Positions 10,581 through 24,130 are shown, counted from the stretch's first letter. The stretch is 64,000 bases of DNA from Cercis canadensis (GCA_003255065.1 QAOA01003067.1:161643-225642), one strand, 5' to 3'. The notes: generated from the sequence alone by a model not told the origin. Translations and numbers: made by a program.

Positions 10581-12659
10581 GCCACTTGTGACTAAGTTAG
10601 TATATTAACTTTGAGTTTATTTATAATTAAGCTACATTCTATTATGATGGTATAAGTAGGTACAAGTAAATTGAAAAATTACAGCCATTAAGAAATGTCA
10701 TTTATTGTATGAAAAAATAGTTTATCATAAATTATTTTGTCAAATTTTAGAAATATGGGATTGGAGTGAAATAATTTTTGTAGTATAATGGACCTAATTA
10801 GTTGTACATAATTCAAAAAAATTGTGAAATAATTAAGTTACATTATATTATGAGGTTTTGTTTGTGTAAAGATAATTATTGTAATCCAAATACATGACAC
10901 ATGCATATCAAGATTGTCAGTTTGAGAAACATAATTAATGTTTGTCCAATGTGGATAATATGTAATGAGTTTTGGGAACATTTTAGATGGAGATTTCTTT
11001 TAGATTGAATGAGTATTGCTTGTGGGTCCGACCAGAGGGAGTATCGACAGGGCTTTGATCTACTTGGAGATGATGATGTAAGAATACTTATTAGTAATAA
11101 ATACTCTATGTCATTTATTAGTTGAATTTTTTGTACAAAATATTAATTATATTATTGATGTTTAATGTGAACAAATTGTGACAATCATATAGCATTGCAT
11201 TGATGGCTCAGCTCTTAGATTATTGTGCTAGTGACATGCAATTTGGGCTGCTAATGTAACCATGAGAGGAAAATATATTACATTGTGGACTTTGCATAAC
11301 ATTGAGCATGTCTTGTAGTGGGATGATCAACGTGTATTGCTATTAATTTGAATAAGCCTTTTGGTTTAGATCCAAATTATATGTCATGGTATCTATGGAT
11401 AACACGCTAATGGATGAGTCACGAAAATGTGATTGCTACAAAAGATGTTAGTGCATTACTACAATGTTGTTTGTAATTTATATTTTATTTGTTTTAAATT
11501 ACTATTTTGTAAATAACTGTCGATTGTTAACGACTGAAATTGCAAGCTAGCGTCCTCCTATAGCAGGCCCTTACTCATCAGCCCCCACCTCAGTAGGGTA
11601 TGGCTCCTCAAGCTAGTTAGGGATCTCAGCAGGCCCTTCTTAACAAGGTTAGGGACCGTAGTAGGGTTAGGGACCTCAACATGCCCTTCCTCAGTTAGGG
11701 TGGCTTTTTCAGCCTGCTCAGCTTTTGAACGAGCAATATCATGCATTTGTGGCGAGCTTAGCTGGGGTCTTTGTTTAGTTTAAGGTGTTTCCACCGATGA
11801 TACAACCATATGAGTAGCCATAAAAGACTCCTACCCTGGCTAGAGATTTTTCAGCACATTCTGATGTTGCATCGGTGCATTCTGTCTCATGAGCTATGTT
11901 ATCACGACGGTAGTCTACCTCATGATCTAGCTCATCACGACAACATTCCAGTTCAATAGCTGAGAGCTTTACACATTCCAGTCGTCATGATGGTGGTGCT
12001 AGTTTGTTGCGGCACATGATGGACTAGCCCAGTCAGACACATGTGAATCAGGACCATAGGTCTATTGATATCATGACTCATGCATATGATGTGGCTCTTT
12101 CATTTATATATAACTTTTTTGCTATTAATTCTCATGTTCTCCCATCGGCATGTGACATATACACAACCCCTTTTCACAACCAGTGTTACTACATGAGTGG
12201 ATAGATCTTATGATTAGTCATCTGACAGAACAACTGTCAAATGATCCGGCCATGACTAGGATGAAACTATTTGTTTAGGAGACATGTATGATTACATGAG
12301 CCCACCAGCTCCCCAACTTGATCAAGAAGACTTGCCACCACATGCAAGGAATACCCCTAAGTGTGGGACTGGCGTTCATTTAGATCGGCATCGTAGGTAG
12401 TGTTATTTTCTCTGTTGTACATGTATACTTATGTAGTATGACTTTTGCATTTAATGGACTATAATGTAAATTTCATTTATCTTATGTCAATAATTAAAGG
12501 CTTTAAATTCAAGTTTAATACCATCAAATATTATGCGCATAAAAGTATCATACATAGTTAACAAAAACACAATTTTAAATTATTTTCAAAGTACAAATAT
12601 TCAAACATAAAAATAAGAACATATCATGGATTATCATCTCTTCTATATGGACAATTTTG
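10581..12659. other. Degenerate tail of the PMD gene and intergenic part of MULE-2
   Basis: AT-rich DNA. Around 11000-11460 there are intron-like T-rich tracts and short PMD-like words, and a frame near 12270-12400 (GDMYDYMSPPAPQLDQEDL) resembles the acidic C-terminal tail of PMD proteins. No continuous frame survives. I could not define exons. Confidence 0.4.
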
Positions 12660-15258
12660 CCTATTATGTCTTTCCATACGAAAAATACTGCATTTTGTTC
12701 GGGTTATAGTTGAATCATGTCAATTCATCTCGTTCCATATACAAGTAGTAACAAGATGTCATTTCTTTCGAGCATCACAGGGTTAGGGCTAATCTTTATT
12801 CCCTTAATCTCTGGCCAATATTCTTATCCACCAATAGGATTAAATTTCCCACGATAAGCATTCACTAATTTTAGGTCAAATACACTAGATTCACATAAGT
12901 TTAGTCATTGACTGCAGGAGACACACAAGCAGTTATTGCTTGTGAGCATGGCAATTGAGGGCTTTAAACTTACTGCAACTACACTTTCTCTTACTTAGAT
13001 TCACAACAAATATTTGGCCAGTCGTCCTGGTTCTTATATTATACCTCTCCCCCACCTTAAATAAATTGGCATCTCTATTGAACATTTTAGGCTTATGTGC
13101 TGAAGTTTTTCATGTATTATCATGCATCTTCTCAATTGCATACTTAGTCAACCGTTGTCTACTAGCCATCATTGTCCCAACATTATCCATCTTCTTATTG
13201 AAAATAACGTTCATCTTGTAATATGTCGCTTTTACTAAGGCAATAATAGGCATGTTGCAAATGCCCTTCAATGTGTCATTAATATTCTTAACCAAATTAG
13301 TTGTCATCATATTGTAACACCTCCCCTCAGTATCCCCTTGTAAAGTCCATAAATACTTCCATGCCTAGTCATCATAGCATCGACTTTGTATAGCCTTTAT
13401 AAACTTTTTAAATTTAAGGGTCTTAAATTGACTCACTATCATAGTCAAATCAAGATCAAATATTTGGAAAAAGGTAAAAATTGGATATGCTAATATAATG
13501 AGTACTAAGAAGTACTAATTACAATATTGATACATACATGCCGCATATATTTTTGTCTTTAGGGCTTTGTTTTTGAAGCGTGTATTCCAATCGCTAACGA
13601 CCTGCCGCAAGCAAAATAAATTGTATGTCAGTACTGGACTCTAACCCACGCACTCATTTGCAATACAATATACTTACATAACAATCTGAAATAATAGCCA
13701 AATTTTGTTGATCTCGAACAACATGTCAACGAACTAAGGTCAAAAATCATGTCTATGTATCTTTAACTTCTCATTCCACAATAGCAAATGTAAGAGACAA
13801 TAGTGACCTATTGATGTCCTATGTGGAAGCTATCAACAATGTGCCACGATATTTGCCCTTTAAGAAAGTCTCATCTACTTGAATTACAGACTTGCACAAA
13901 TGAAATGTATCAACACATGCCTGGAATGTCCAAAATACATGGCGAAAAATCTTCTCTTGAACATTTAAATGATTGTTAATCCAATTATTATCCAACAACC
14001 ATTCGACGACAGTTTCAGGATTAGACACTTGCATTGCAGCAATCCATCTAAGCAATAGGTTGCAACTCTCATTCCAATCGATGAACAATTTTTTGATGCA
14101 TTTTTGTTTTGCCAACCATGTTTTACTGTATGATGGTTGATAGAAAAATTCATTTAATATTCATTATTGTATCAACTTTATTAACACATCAAGACTCTGG
14201 TCAACCATCCCATGAACGCTCGATGCTATCACATAAACATCTAACTTGTTGTGATCTTGTGTTATCATGGCATTTGTGCAAGTATGGGGACTGTTGTACT
14301 TTCTAATCTTTTATACTTTGTTCTTCCTCCGTAGGCAAGCTTGAAGTCTCCAATTACAACTACTAGCCTTATTCAAACAAATCACACTCCATATTGTTAG
14401 GTGCGACTCCTTCACTATGAATGAATGATGCATTTATAGTGAGTATTCATTGATGGCAAGTTAGAAATCGTCTTTTGTAGAGAATTGTTGTTCAATTGAC
14501 AACTCTCCACCTCTTTGCCACCATTTATTTGTATATGATCCCTGTATGTCATCATTAATCTGCATGGCATCTCAGTTAATGTATGAATAATATGGCGAAA
14601 GATCATTGTATTGCAATGGTTGCACAATTTGCAGTGTTAGACAACCAGATTCATAGCCCAACAATTGCACATTTAGATCCAAATTCTGTTCACTTTCTTC
14701 ACCATTGCTTGATTCATCTCCCTATGGTATGTAACCCCCCATCATCACTGGAAATAATTAAAGGATCAATGAGAGAATTACCACCACTTAGTTGTTGGTC
14801 TTCATGTCCTTATCTATCCAATTTAGCTTCATATTCTTCAATGTTCCTTATGTGTCCCATATATGAATTGAACCACGGGTCATTATAACTATAGTCATGG
14901 TTCTCTGGTGGCTAAAACATTTGACTCAAACTAGGCATGCCAAAATGGAATCCAGATGAGCCAACATGTGGTCGATAATAGTGTTTTGTTTCAAATTTTG
15001 TTTTACTATACCCCTGAAATGAACAATATATTTAGCTTAGCCCACTTGCATCGGCTTCTTCAGCTTGGAAACCACTAACATCATTCTCTACAGTTTCAGT
15101 CTCTACAAAAACATTTATTGTTTCCATATTGGCATGTTGTGCATGACTTTTATACATGCATTTTACATCGTCATTAGCCATGATGTCAAGTGCCGAATAA
15201 TATAATAGTTGAACGGATATAGGAAATCTATATTTGATATTGTTGATCACTTCATTGG
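12660..15258 (-). pseudogene. MULE-2 transposase, main part
   Basis: Reading leftward: an N-terminal segment (YPNEVINNIKYRFPISVQLL at about 15200-15260), the DDE transposase core (CKSVIQVDETFLKGKYRGTLL at 13819-13900, with the first catalytic Asp), the conserved NLVKNINDTLKGICNMPIIA at 13260-13310, and a SWIM-type zinc finger (KCSCSKF...NCHAH near 12950-13000). The tail reads NPIGG and ISPNPVMLERNDI. It is broken by many stops and frameshifts. The N-terminal end continues at 23195, on the other side of A2. Family: Mutator-like, MuDR type. Confidence 0.85.
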
Positions 15259-15263
15259 GATAA

Positions 15264-16237
15264 TGATGTGGATCCACTTGAAGAAACCAAGCCAAATCCA
15301 ATCTAAAATAGCCAAAGATCCCAAGAATGGTTAAATGACAGAAAATCAAGCAAAGTTGGATGAAAAATATGTGAAGACCTTTGAAAATCAAGTAAGGCAA
15401 CCTAGTTTCAACAATGCTTAATTAACCCTCCTTAACCAGAATAATCAACAATCAACATGAACAAGATGTAAAAGTGAATAAACTGTCACACTCTAGATTA
15501 GGGAAGAAGGAGAGTGATAAAGTTCAGAAACACCATGTTAGGAATCCACCTAGATGGCTTAAGCTCTCCATGGAGAGAACAAGAGAGAAAACTTCTCAAT
15601 TCTATTATCAAAATGTTAATTGGTTGAATCCTGAAAACAAAGGCTTCAGCTCCTTAAATAGTTTAGGAGAAAATTCTACAAGACTTAACACAAAATAACC
15701 CAAAAGGAATTAAAACTCGTAGGACTAGAAACATGTGACACGGCCAGGACACGACCCGTGTTCTCCAGGGTTCATGCCCATGTTCTGCTTCCAAGAGCTC
15801 AATTGCCTTCTGTTGCTGAGACATTGTCAAGACATGACCCGTGTTCATGCCCGTGTTCTACATCCAGAATGCCAATTACCTCTAACACGGCCCGTGTGCA
15901 GCCCGTGTTCTACCTCCAGTGACCAACATGTCTCAAGAGTCATAACACGACCAGTGACACATCCCGTGTTCCCTCTGGTCATGCCCGTGTTGTCTCTCGT
16001 ACAACATGACACGACCCGTGTTTTGGTGTGACGCGGCCGTGTTCCTCATCCCTTGAAGCTATGCATGAGAACTACCTCATTTGGTCTGTCTTGGCGTCCT
16101 CCAGAGTCAAGTCTTTCTCCTTGCATACTTGTTTCAACAGCAACCCCACATGCATTTGGAGGTGCTTTGCCCTAGACCTAGTGATAGGTCCAACAAGCTC
16201 CTCATTGCTCTCGGTTATGCTTTATTGATCTCCATCA
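15264..16237 (-). repeat. 3' LTR of A2
   Basis: On the plus strand it runs TGATGTGGATCC to GATCTCCATCA; the sense strand is minus. It pairs with 22223-23194. The stretch 15730-16050 is packed with CACGG/CCGTG words, many forming short palindromes. Comparing the two LTRs would date the insertion. Confidence 0.93.
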
Positions 16238-19200
16238 TTCCCTCCCTCTTCAAAAGGATTTGACCTCAAATCCGAAGTACCTACATTAAAATAAGGAGAC
16301 AAGTTAGCAACATTAAAAGTAGAATGAATAGAAGGATTACCTGAAAGCTTTATCTTGTAAGCATTATCACCAAGTCTTTGCAAGACTTGAAATGGACCAT
16401 CACATCTAGGTAAGAGCTTAGATTTCCTTTGTGTAGGAAACCTCTCTTTACGCATATGAATCCAAACCATGTCACCGAGTTAAAAAATCATTTTCTTTCG
16501 ATTTCTATTAACCATAGATGCATAGGTTTCGTTCATCTTTTCAATTTGTGCTCTAACCTTAGTATGCAAATCCTTAACATATTCAGCTCTCTTTTTCCTA
16601 TCTAAATGAACTCTTTGATGCATGGGTAAAGCAAGTAAATCTAGAGGAGTCAAAGGATTAAAATCATAAGCGCATTCAAAAGGAGACACTCTAGTGGTAG
16701 TGTGGACAGCTCTATTATAGGCAAACTCTACATGAGGAAGGCACTCCTCCCAAGCCCTTAAATTCTTGTTAAGAATGGCTCTTAAGAGACTAGTGAGAGT
16801 CCTATTAGTCACCTCAGTTTCTCTATCCGTTTGAGGATGACAAGTAGTAGAATGCAAAAGTTTAGTACCTAATCTAGCCCAAAGTGTCCTCCAAAAATGG
16901 CTTAAAAACTTAGTATCCCTATCGGACACTATACTCTTAGGCATGCCATGCAACCTAACAATGTTTTGGAAAAACAAACTAGCTATGTAGGAAGCATCAT
17001 CAGTTTTCTTGCATGCTACAAAATGAGCCATCTTAGAAAATCTATCTACTATAACAAAGATGGAGTCATGACCATGTTTAGTCCTCGGCAATCCTAGAAT
17101 AAAGTCCATAGAAATGTCTATCCAAGGAGAATCGGGGACATGCAATGGTGTGTAAAGACCATGGAGTTTAGTGATAGACTTAGCTTGTCTACATGTTGTG
17201 CACCTAATGCAGAAATTGTCAACATCTTTTCTCATATTCGGCCAAAAGAAATGTTCATGCAATGTGTCATGCGTTTTATGCTTACCAAAATACCCCATGA
17301 GACCCCCCTCATGTCTTTCTCTAATGAGCAACTCTCTTAAAGATCCTCTAGGCACACATAATTTGTTACCCTTAAACAAATACCCCTCATGCTTATACAT
17401 TCCCTCAGCAGCCCCTTTATCACAAGCATGGAAGTAAGAAGCAAAATCATCATCATTGGCATACATATCCTTAACTTGATCAAATCCAAGTAATTTGTAA
17501 GAAAGCATAGAGATAAGTGCATACCTTCTTGAGAGTGCATTAGCCACCACATTCTCAGCCAATTTCTTGTACTTGATCACATAAGGAAAATATTCAATAA
17601 ATTCCAACCAACGTGCATGCCTTTTGTTAAGCCTCAATTGCCCTTTCAAATGCTTAAGAGTTTCATGATCCGAATGAATCACAAATTCCTTAGGCATTAG
17701 ATAATGCTGCCAAGTTTTCAAAGCTTTAACCAAAGCATACATAAGTATAATAATTAAGAGAAACATCATCTAACTTTTCACTAAAGTATGCAATAAGATG
17801 CCCTTGTTGCATTAAAACAGCCCCAATACTTACCCCCGATGCATCACACTCAATTTCAAAAGAACTCTCAAAATTAGGTAATTGAAGCAAAGGAGCATTG
17901 CACAACCTATCCTTTAGTGTTTAAAAGGCTTTTCTCTTGTGCACTTTCCCACTTAAACCCAACACTTTTCTTCACAATTTCAGTCAATGGAGCAACAATA
18001 GAGCTAAAATTGGGAATAAACCGATGGTAAAATTCGGCTAAACCGTGAAAGCTCTTCACCTCATTCAAAGTCTTGGGTGTTGGTTATTCCTCAATAGCCT
18101 TCACCTTCTCTCTATCTACTTCTACCCCTCTAGAGCTTACAACAAATCCTAGGAATATCAAGTGATCGGTGCAAAAAATACATTTCTTTAAATTGGCATA
18201 TAATTCTTGTTCTTTTAACACTTGCATCATACATCTTAAATGGACAGCATGCTCATCAATTGATTTGTTATATACAAGTATGTCATCAAAGTAAACTACA
18301 ACAAATTTACCAATGAATTCACGAAGGACATAGTTCATAAGACGCATAAAGGTGCTTGGTGCATTGGTTAAGCCAAATGGCATAACCAACCACTCATACA
18401 AACCAAACTTGGTTTTAAAAGCCGTTTTTCACTGATTCCCTTCACGAATTCTAATTTGGTGATAACCACTTTTTAAATCTAATTTAGAAAACAAACATGA
18501 CCCAAACAATTCATCAAGTATATCATCTAACTTAGGAATAGAATGACGATATTTTACCATTATCTTGTTAATGGAGCGACAATCAACACATGCGCCAAGT
18601 TCCATCTTTCTTTGGCACCAACAAGACCGGTACAACAGATGGGCTCATGCTCTCTCTAATGTGGCCTTTGGACAGCAGCTCTTCAACTTGCTTTTAGAGC
18701 TCCTTTGTCTTATCCGGATTTGCTCTATAGGCGAGTCTATTGAGAAGCACCGAACCTGGAATGAAACCCATGTGGTGTTCGATTCCTCTCATAGGTGGCA
18801 GCCCTATAGGAGTATCCTCTGGGAACACCTCTTCAAACTCTTTAAGTAAAGAAATCACAACACTAGGAAGAGAATTGTTAGCATTAGATAAATTCAAGTA
18901 AGCATTCTTAGCCACAAACAAAATCATAGGAGTATGAGAAAAGAGTGTATTTTTAATCTCACTCGCACTAGCAAAAAAAAAAAATTTCTTTTCTCCACTC
19001 ACTTTTTCACTCTCTTTACTTACTATCAAATACTTTTCTCTCCTTTGGCTCTCGGCCTCCTCTCTCTTTTTACTCTTCTCTCCCCTTTTTCCCTCTCCAT
19101 TCTTCATCTTTTGTCTCTCAAGCTCATTAGTTCTCTTGATTTTCTTTTGATCTTCAAGAACCTGTTTTAGAGTCATGGGAATCAAAGTGATAGGCTTCTT

Positions 19201-20752
19201 GTGGAACACAAATGAATATTTGTTCTAAAAACCATCATGAGTCACCTTGCAATCAAATTGCCGAGGTCTTCCAAAAAGTAAGTGGCTAGCTTGCATGGGG
19301 ACAAAATCACACAGCACTTGGTCCTCATATTTCCCAATAGAAAATGCAACTAGCAATTGCCTTGTCACTTTCACTTCACTACCTTCATTCAGTCATTGAA
19401 GGAGATAGGGTGGCTTGAAGTGGATAGGTCCAACTTGTCCACTAAAGTCTTGCTAACAACATTGGTACAACTCCCCCCATTAATGATAACTCCACACACA
19501 TTCCCTTTGACTGAGCACGTAGTATGGAAAATGTTTTCCCTTTATGCTTAATCAATTTCCTCCATTTGAGCACTCAAAGATCTCCTAACTACCATTAAAT
19601 AATCACCCTCTTCAGCTGTCATACCCTCATCATGCTCTCCCTCACTAGATTATTCCTTTTCTTCCTCTTCATGCTCACTTTCAGTTACATATTCCTCTCC
19701 TCTAAGGATCATTGCTATCTTGTTAGAGCATTGAGAAACAATGTGCCCTACTCCATGACACCTAAAACACTTGACACCTCTAAATCTTTGAGGTTGTGAG
19801 GATTCAGGTTTACTTTTGAAGGCAAATGTAGACTCTTTGGTATGAAACTTTGGTAATTCTGTTTTGGGTTTAGAAGTCACCACTTCCTTGTCTTTCTTCC
19901 ATGTAAATTTCCATGTTAAAGTAGTGCTTGGCCCAAACCTTAAAGAACTCCTTCTTTTAAGTTGTCTTTCTACTTTAGTAGCTTTATGAAAAAGGTCTTC
20001 CATATCACTAAAATGATAAAGCTTCACCACATGGTTATTTCCCTATTCAATCCATGAAGAAATCTAGTCATGGTTGCTTCAACATCCTCTTCAATGTTAG
20101 CTTGGATCATTGCCATCTTCATCTCCTTATGGTATTCTTCTACACTCTTAGAGCCTTGCACCAAACCTTGAAGTTTTTGGTACAATTCTCTTTGATAGTA
20201 GCCTGGAACAAATCTTTTTCTCATCAAGATCTTCATATCTTCCTAAGAGGTGACTAATCTTTCTCTATTCCTTCTCACATTTTTCATTAGTTGATCCCAC
20301 CATGTCAAGAAATAGCCTACAAACTCTATGGTAGCCAACTTAATCTTCTTGTCTTCGGAATAGTTGTGGCAGCTGAACACAAGCTCCACCTTCTTCTCCC
20401 ATTCTAGATACACTTCCGGATCATTCTTTCCTTGGAAGGAAGGAAGGCTCATTTTAATGGAGTTGAAGTCATCATTCATCCTCCTTTCCCTTCTTTATTC
20501 TCTTTTTCTATGTGGTCTTCTTGAAGGAATGATCTCAACTGAGATATCACTAGAATAATGGTTCTCTCTTTCTCTTCTTCTTCTGTTATCAATTGGCTCT
20601 CTTGGCTGTTCATTCTCCAACATTTGCAACCTTTTCATCATCTCCTTATGTCTCAAGTCCATTCTAGCAAAGTGCTGATGTATGGCTTGCAAAGTGAGTC
20701 TCAAATCTGGTGTCTCGTGTTCCTTTTCCATGATTAAGAATTTCACCTGCAC
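16222..20752 (-). pseudogene. A2 gag-pol polyprotein
   Basis: Order on the minus strand: a short start segment (MQVKFLIMEKEHETPDLRL), gag (LPSFQGKNDPEVYLEWEKKV) and a CCHC knuckle (CFRCHGVGHIVSQC, near 19730-19770). Then protease (GVIINGGSCTNVVSKTLVDK near 19440-19500), a charged spacer, and RT ([20 protein letters not shown] with an intact [10 protein letters not shown] box at 18084-18640). RNase H (17500-17900) and integrase ([31 protein letters not shown]; 16480-17500) follow. The protease active-site Asp expected in IID-GGS is Asn here. In the zinc-binding domain the second His is Tyr (GYFG, against GHFG in A1). Stops fall near 20494, 20242, 19640, 18693, 18428, 18083 and 17770. The last frame ends 16 bases inside the 3' LTR. 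Confidence 0.93.
16238..16251 (-). promoter_or_regulatory. Polypurine tract of A2
   Basis: On the minus strand this reads GAAGAGGGAGGGAA, directly before the 3' LTR start. It fixes the orientation of A2 independently of the PBS. Confidence 0.88.
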
Positions 20753-22208
20753 AAAATGGTTAGAAAAACAAGAAACCTCACCACACTTTTCCCGTGTATG
20801 ACACTTAAGTGTTTATCCCTTTATTCACTTGTGTATGACTCTCTTTGGGTGGCTTTTTGTCAAAATAATCTCACCCTCTCTTGCCTTTTACCACTAAATT
20901 CTCTCTTGACAATCTCAATAGTGAGCAAAGGCATAGTTGGGCAGCCACTAACACAAGTGGTTCAAACCAAATCAATCACCCAAAATGCTAGATTATGCAA
21001 GAAGAACAATAATGCACAAGATAGATTAAGAACAAGTATGGAGAACAAATCCCAATTTCAATCCAAATAAAAAATAAACCAAATTACTAAGAAATACACC
21101 TTGGTGGCCAAAAACAGGGTAGCTAGCCTTTTACCTAAACTTAGTTAGTTTTTGATAAATTCTAGCATGATTTAAATTAGGTCATTTAACCATTAGTACA
21201 TTTCTTCCTTCTAAGGTTTCTTTTCTTGAAGGTTCTTTTAATTTAACTAAATATTTTTTTTTTTATACTTCCAGTAGGCACAACACGGTGGGGACACGGC
21301 CTGTGTTCAACCCTCATTCTTCTCTATCTGCCTAACACGGTCACGACACGGCCTGGTCAAATATGACACGGCCCTGTGTCTGCACTCAACCCTCTCTGCC
21401 TTCTCAACACGATCACGACACGGCCATCACGTTTAATGAACACGGCCGTGTTCTCTTATCCAGTTTTTGACCTTTGCCCAAAATTTTGATCTAAGCTTAA
21501 GAAAATGCTAGTTTACCCCAAGATACAGAATTTAGCCACACTTCTAGGTATTTAACAAAACAACTAAAGCAATTTTCACTAGTTTTCCATTAGGACATAT
21601 TAAGAAATAACAGATAATCCAAAATAATTGATTTAGCAAGGTGTCAAACTAAGCCTTAGTGGCAGTTATAGGGACACAAGGGAAAATATCATAAAAGAAT
21701 AACTAACTTCAGATTTGGCAGTATGCAGCCATGGAAGTCCATGAAGGATTCATTCATTCAAGCTAAATTCAAGAGCATACAATTAGATTTTTAAAGAACT
21801 ACCAACATGAATTCATTCTAAAATCAAGATAATGCTCATTCATCTAACTCAAATTAAAATTCATGAAATCCATCAAGTGCTTAAATCCATGAAACCAAAT
21901 GATGCACAAACAAAAACAGATCAGCTTTCAAGAACTTGAAGATGAATAACAATGGCAGAAATCGAAAATCAGAGCAGAAAACCCAGAAATTTCAAAACTG
22001 CCCAGATTTGATTCAAACAAAGGAATCAATTAATCCAAGCTCAAAGAGCTTAGATCTAACAAGATTCAATGCAAATCAAACTCAAAAACTCCATTGATGA
22101 ATTTTTAGATATGAGATTTTTTTTGTGATTTTCCAGATTTGTTTTAAGGATGAAAACAAAGATGAACAACAGAAATTAAGATAGATGCCAACCTTTCTTG
22201 GAGCCAAA
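20753..22208 (-). other. A2 5' leader, non-coding, with CACGG/CCGTG cluster
   Basis: This is 1.45 kb between PBS and gag with no credible reading frame. Bases 21275-21460 repeat the CACGG...CCGTG words seen in the LTRs (acacggcc, cacggccgtg). The rest is plain AT-rich sequence. Confidence 0.65.
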
Positions 22209-22220
22209 GCTCTGATACCA
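22209..22220 (-). promoter_or_regulatory. Primer binding site of A2 (initiator tRNA-Met)
   Basis: The minus strand reads TGGTATCAGAGC, the canonical complement of the initiator tRNA-Met 3' end, two bases from the LTR terminus. It separates family A from elements B and C, which use a tRNA-Asp-type site. Confidence 0.92.
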
Positions 22221-22222
22221 AT

Positions 22223-23194
22223 TGATGTGGATCCACTTGAAGAAACCAAGCCAAATCCAATCCAAAATAGCCAAGGATCCCAAGAATGGTTGAATGACAT
22301 AAAATCAAGCAAAGTTGGATAGAAAATATGTGAAGACCTTTGAAAATCAAGTAAGGCAACCTGGTTTCAGCAATGCTTAACTAACTCTTCTTAACCCGAA
22401 TAATCAACAATCAACATAAATAAGATGTAGAAGTGAATAAATTGCCACAATCTAGATTAGGGAAGAAGGAGAGTGATAAAGTTCAGAAACACCATGCTAG
22501 GAATCCACCTAGATGGCTTGAGCTCTTCATGAAAAGAACAAGATAGAAAACTTCTCAATTCTATTATCAAAATGTTAATTGGTTTTCCTGAAGACAAAGG
22601 CTTCAACTCCTTAAATAGGTCAGGAGAAAATTCTACAAGACTTAACACAAAATAACCCAAAAAGAATTAAAACTTGTAGGACTAGAAACACATGACACGG
22701 CCAGGACACGACCCGTGTTCTCCAGGGTTCATGCCCGTGTTCTACTTCCTGGAGCTCAATTGCCTTCTGTTGCTGAGACACGGTCAGGACACGGCCCGTG
22801 TTCTACCTCCAGAATGCTAGTTGCCTCTGACACGGCCATAGACACGGCCCGTGTGCAACTCGTGTTCTACCTCTAGTGACCAACATGTCTTGGGAGTCAT
22901 AACACGGCCAGTGACAGGTCCCGTGTTCCCTCTAGTCATGCTCGTGTTGTCTCTCGGGCAACATGACATGACTTGTGTTCTAGTGTGACACGGCCGTGTT
23001 CCTCATCCTTTGCAGCTATGCATGAGAACCACCTCATTTGGTCTGTCTTGGCGTCCTCCGGAGCCAAGTCTTCCCCCTTGCATACTTGTTTCAACAACAA
23101 CCCCACATGCATTTGGAGGTGCTTTGCCCTAGACCTAGTGATAGGTCCAACAAGCTCCTCCTTGGTCTCGGTTATGCTTCCTTGATCCCCATCA
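22223..23194 (-). repeat. 5' LTR of A2
   Basis: TGATGTGGATCC to GATCCCCATCA on the plus strand, followed by the target duplication GATAA. It aligns base for base with 15264-16237 apart from scattered substitutions and small indels. Confidence 0.93.
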
Positions 23195-23330
23195 GATAAA
23201 GACCCAATTTTTCTTGTATCTCCTCCTTAAGACTATATAGTCTATACCTATGCTTCAACTTCATGCATACAGGATTCACACTTTCATATGTAAGTCATTG
23301 CTCTCCGTTATACACTCATCCATTGTAATA
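23195..23330 (-). pseudogene. MULE-2 transposase, N-terminal fragment
   Basis: On the minus strand the sequence reads MKLKHRYRLYSLKEEIQEKL followed by GLYP, and joins across A2 to NEVINNIKYRFPI at 15258. This shows that A2 split one MULE gene. The start codon region is unclear, with a stop a few codons upstream of the readable block. Confidence 0.75.
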
Positions 23331-24130
23331 AATAAATAGAAGTATTTATATACTTAATATAAACCAAACATATCACATTTCATGTACAATTAGCATATAA
23401 ATATTATCATAATACCTATTATGTGTACAAATTTATTTATACTAATATTTTAACAAAAATTATATATTACTAAAAATTACCAAAAAAATAAAAGTAATTA
23501 CTAAGTTTATGCAATAATTAAATGTTAACGCACCTTAAGAAGTTTCAAGAAATGAAAATTCTTTATCACACTAATAAAAAGTCGAACATAACCTCTCCAC
23601 TAATATGCAACATCAACAAATTTTCTCTTCTACAAATGATGAGCTTCTCACTCTGCAAGAATGTGTATTTATAGGACTCGAACATGCCATTTCCAAACAA
23701 CGTCAAGCAACTTCCCATCACTTTTGAGAGATTCCCTGCGTTTTTTAGAGATTCTAGAATCTCTGCAATTTTTGAACACTCCAACACAGAAAATGGGATC
23801 CACTGCATGCCATGTGGCATGTCCAATTGAGACACGCCATATGGCATAAGGCGTGTCCCTAGTGGACTTGCCACATGCCATGTGGTGGGTCCATCAGTCA
23901 CATCTATGCAGTCTGCCACGTTGCAAAAGCTTGTTGCTACCGGACAAATTGGGACACGCCGTATCCCATAGCGTGTTTCATGGGGCCCATGCACTACCAT
24001 TTCATTTTTTTGTAATAATAGGATAAATAATTTTGAAAGTGTAATAAATTGGTAAATAAGTTTTTTAAGTATAATATTGAGGTCAAAGAACTTAGAACGG
24101 TTCTTCTCCCGATTCAATTTTTGAAACACT
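23331..24130. other. Distal MULE-2 region with nested palindromes
   Basis: No gene is supported. Bases 23790-23980 hold repeated short palindromes (catgccatgtggcatg, acacgccatatggcat, gacacgccgtatcc). AT-rich DNA follows to about 24130. It is probably the outer end of MULE-2, but its partner TIR would lie left of the window, so the boundary is a guess. A long minus-strand frame at 23566-24129 crosses the palindromes and has no recognisable domain. Confidence 0.4.

Larger units (their letters stand above)
15264..23194 (-). mobile_element. Complete Ty3/gypsy element A2 (family A)
   Basis: A minus-strand element bounded by two LTRs of 974 and 972 bp and by the 5-bp target duplication GATAA (15259-15263 and 23195-23199). 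Inside, from right to left, are an initiator-tRNA-Met PBS, a 1.45-kb leader, gag, protease, RT, RNase H, integrase and a PPT. The target is the MULE-2 transposase gene, whose frame joins across the site (EKLGLYPNEVINN). It is structurally complete, but its polyprotein has many stops, so it is not autonomous. Confidence 0.95.

Noticed and set aside
23566..24129. 187-codon minus-strand frame
   Set aside because: It crosses nested palindromes and AT-rich DNA and matches no family; more likely the outer part of a MULE.
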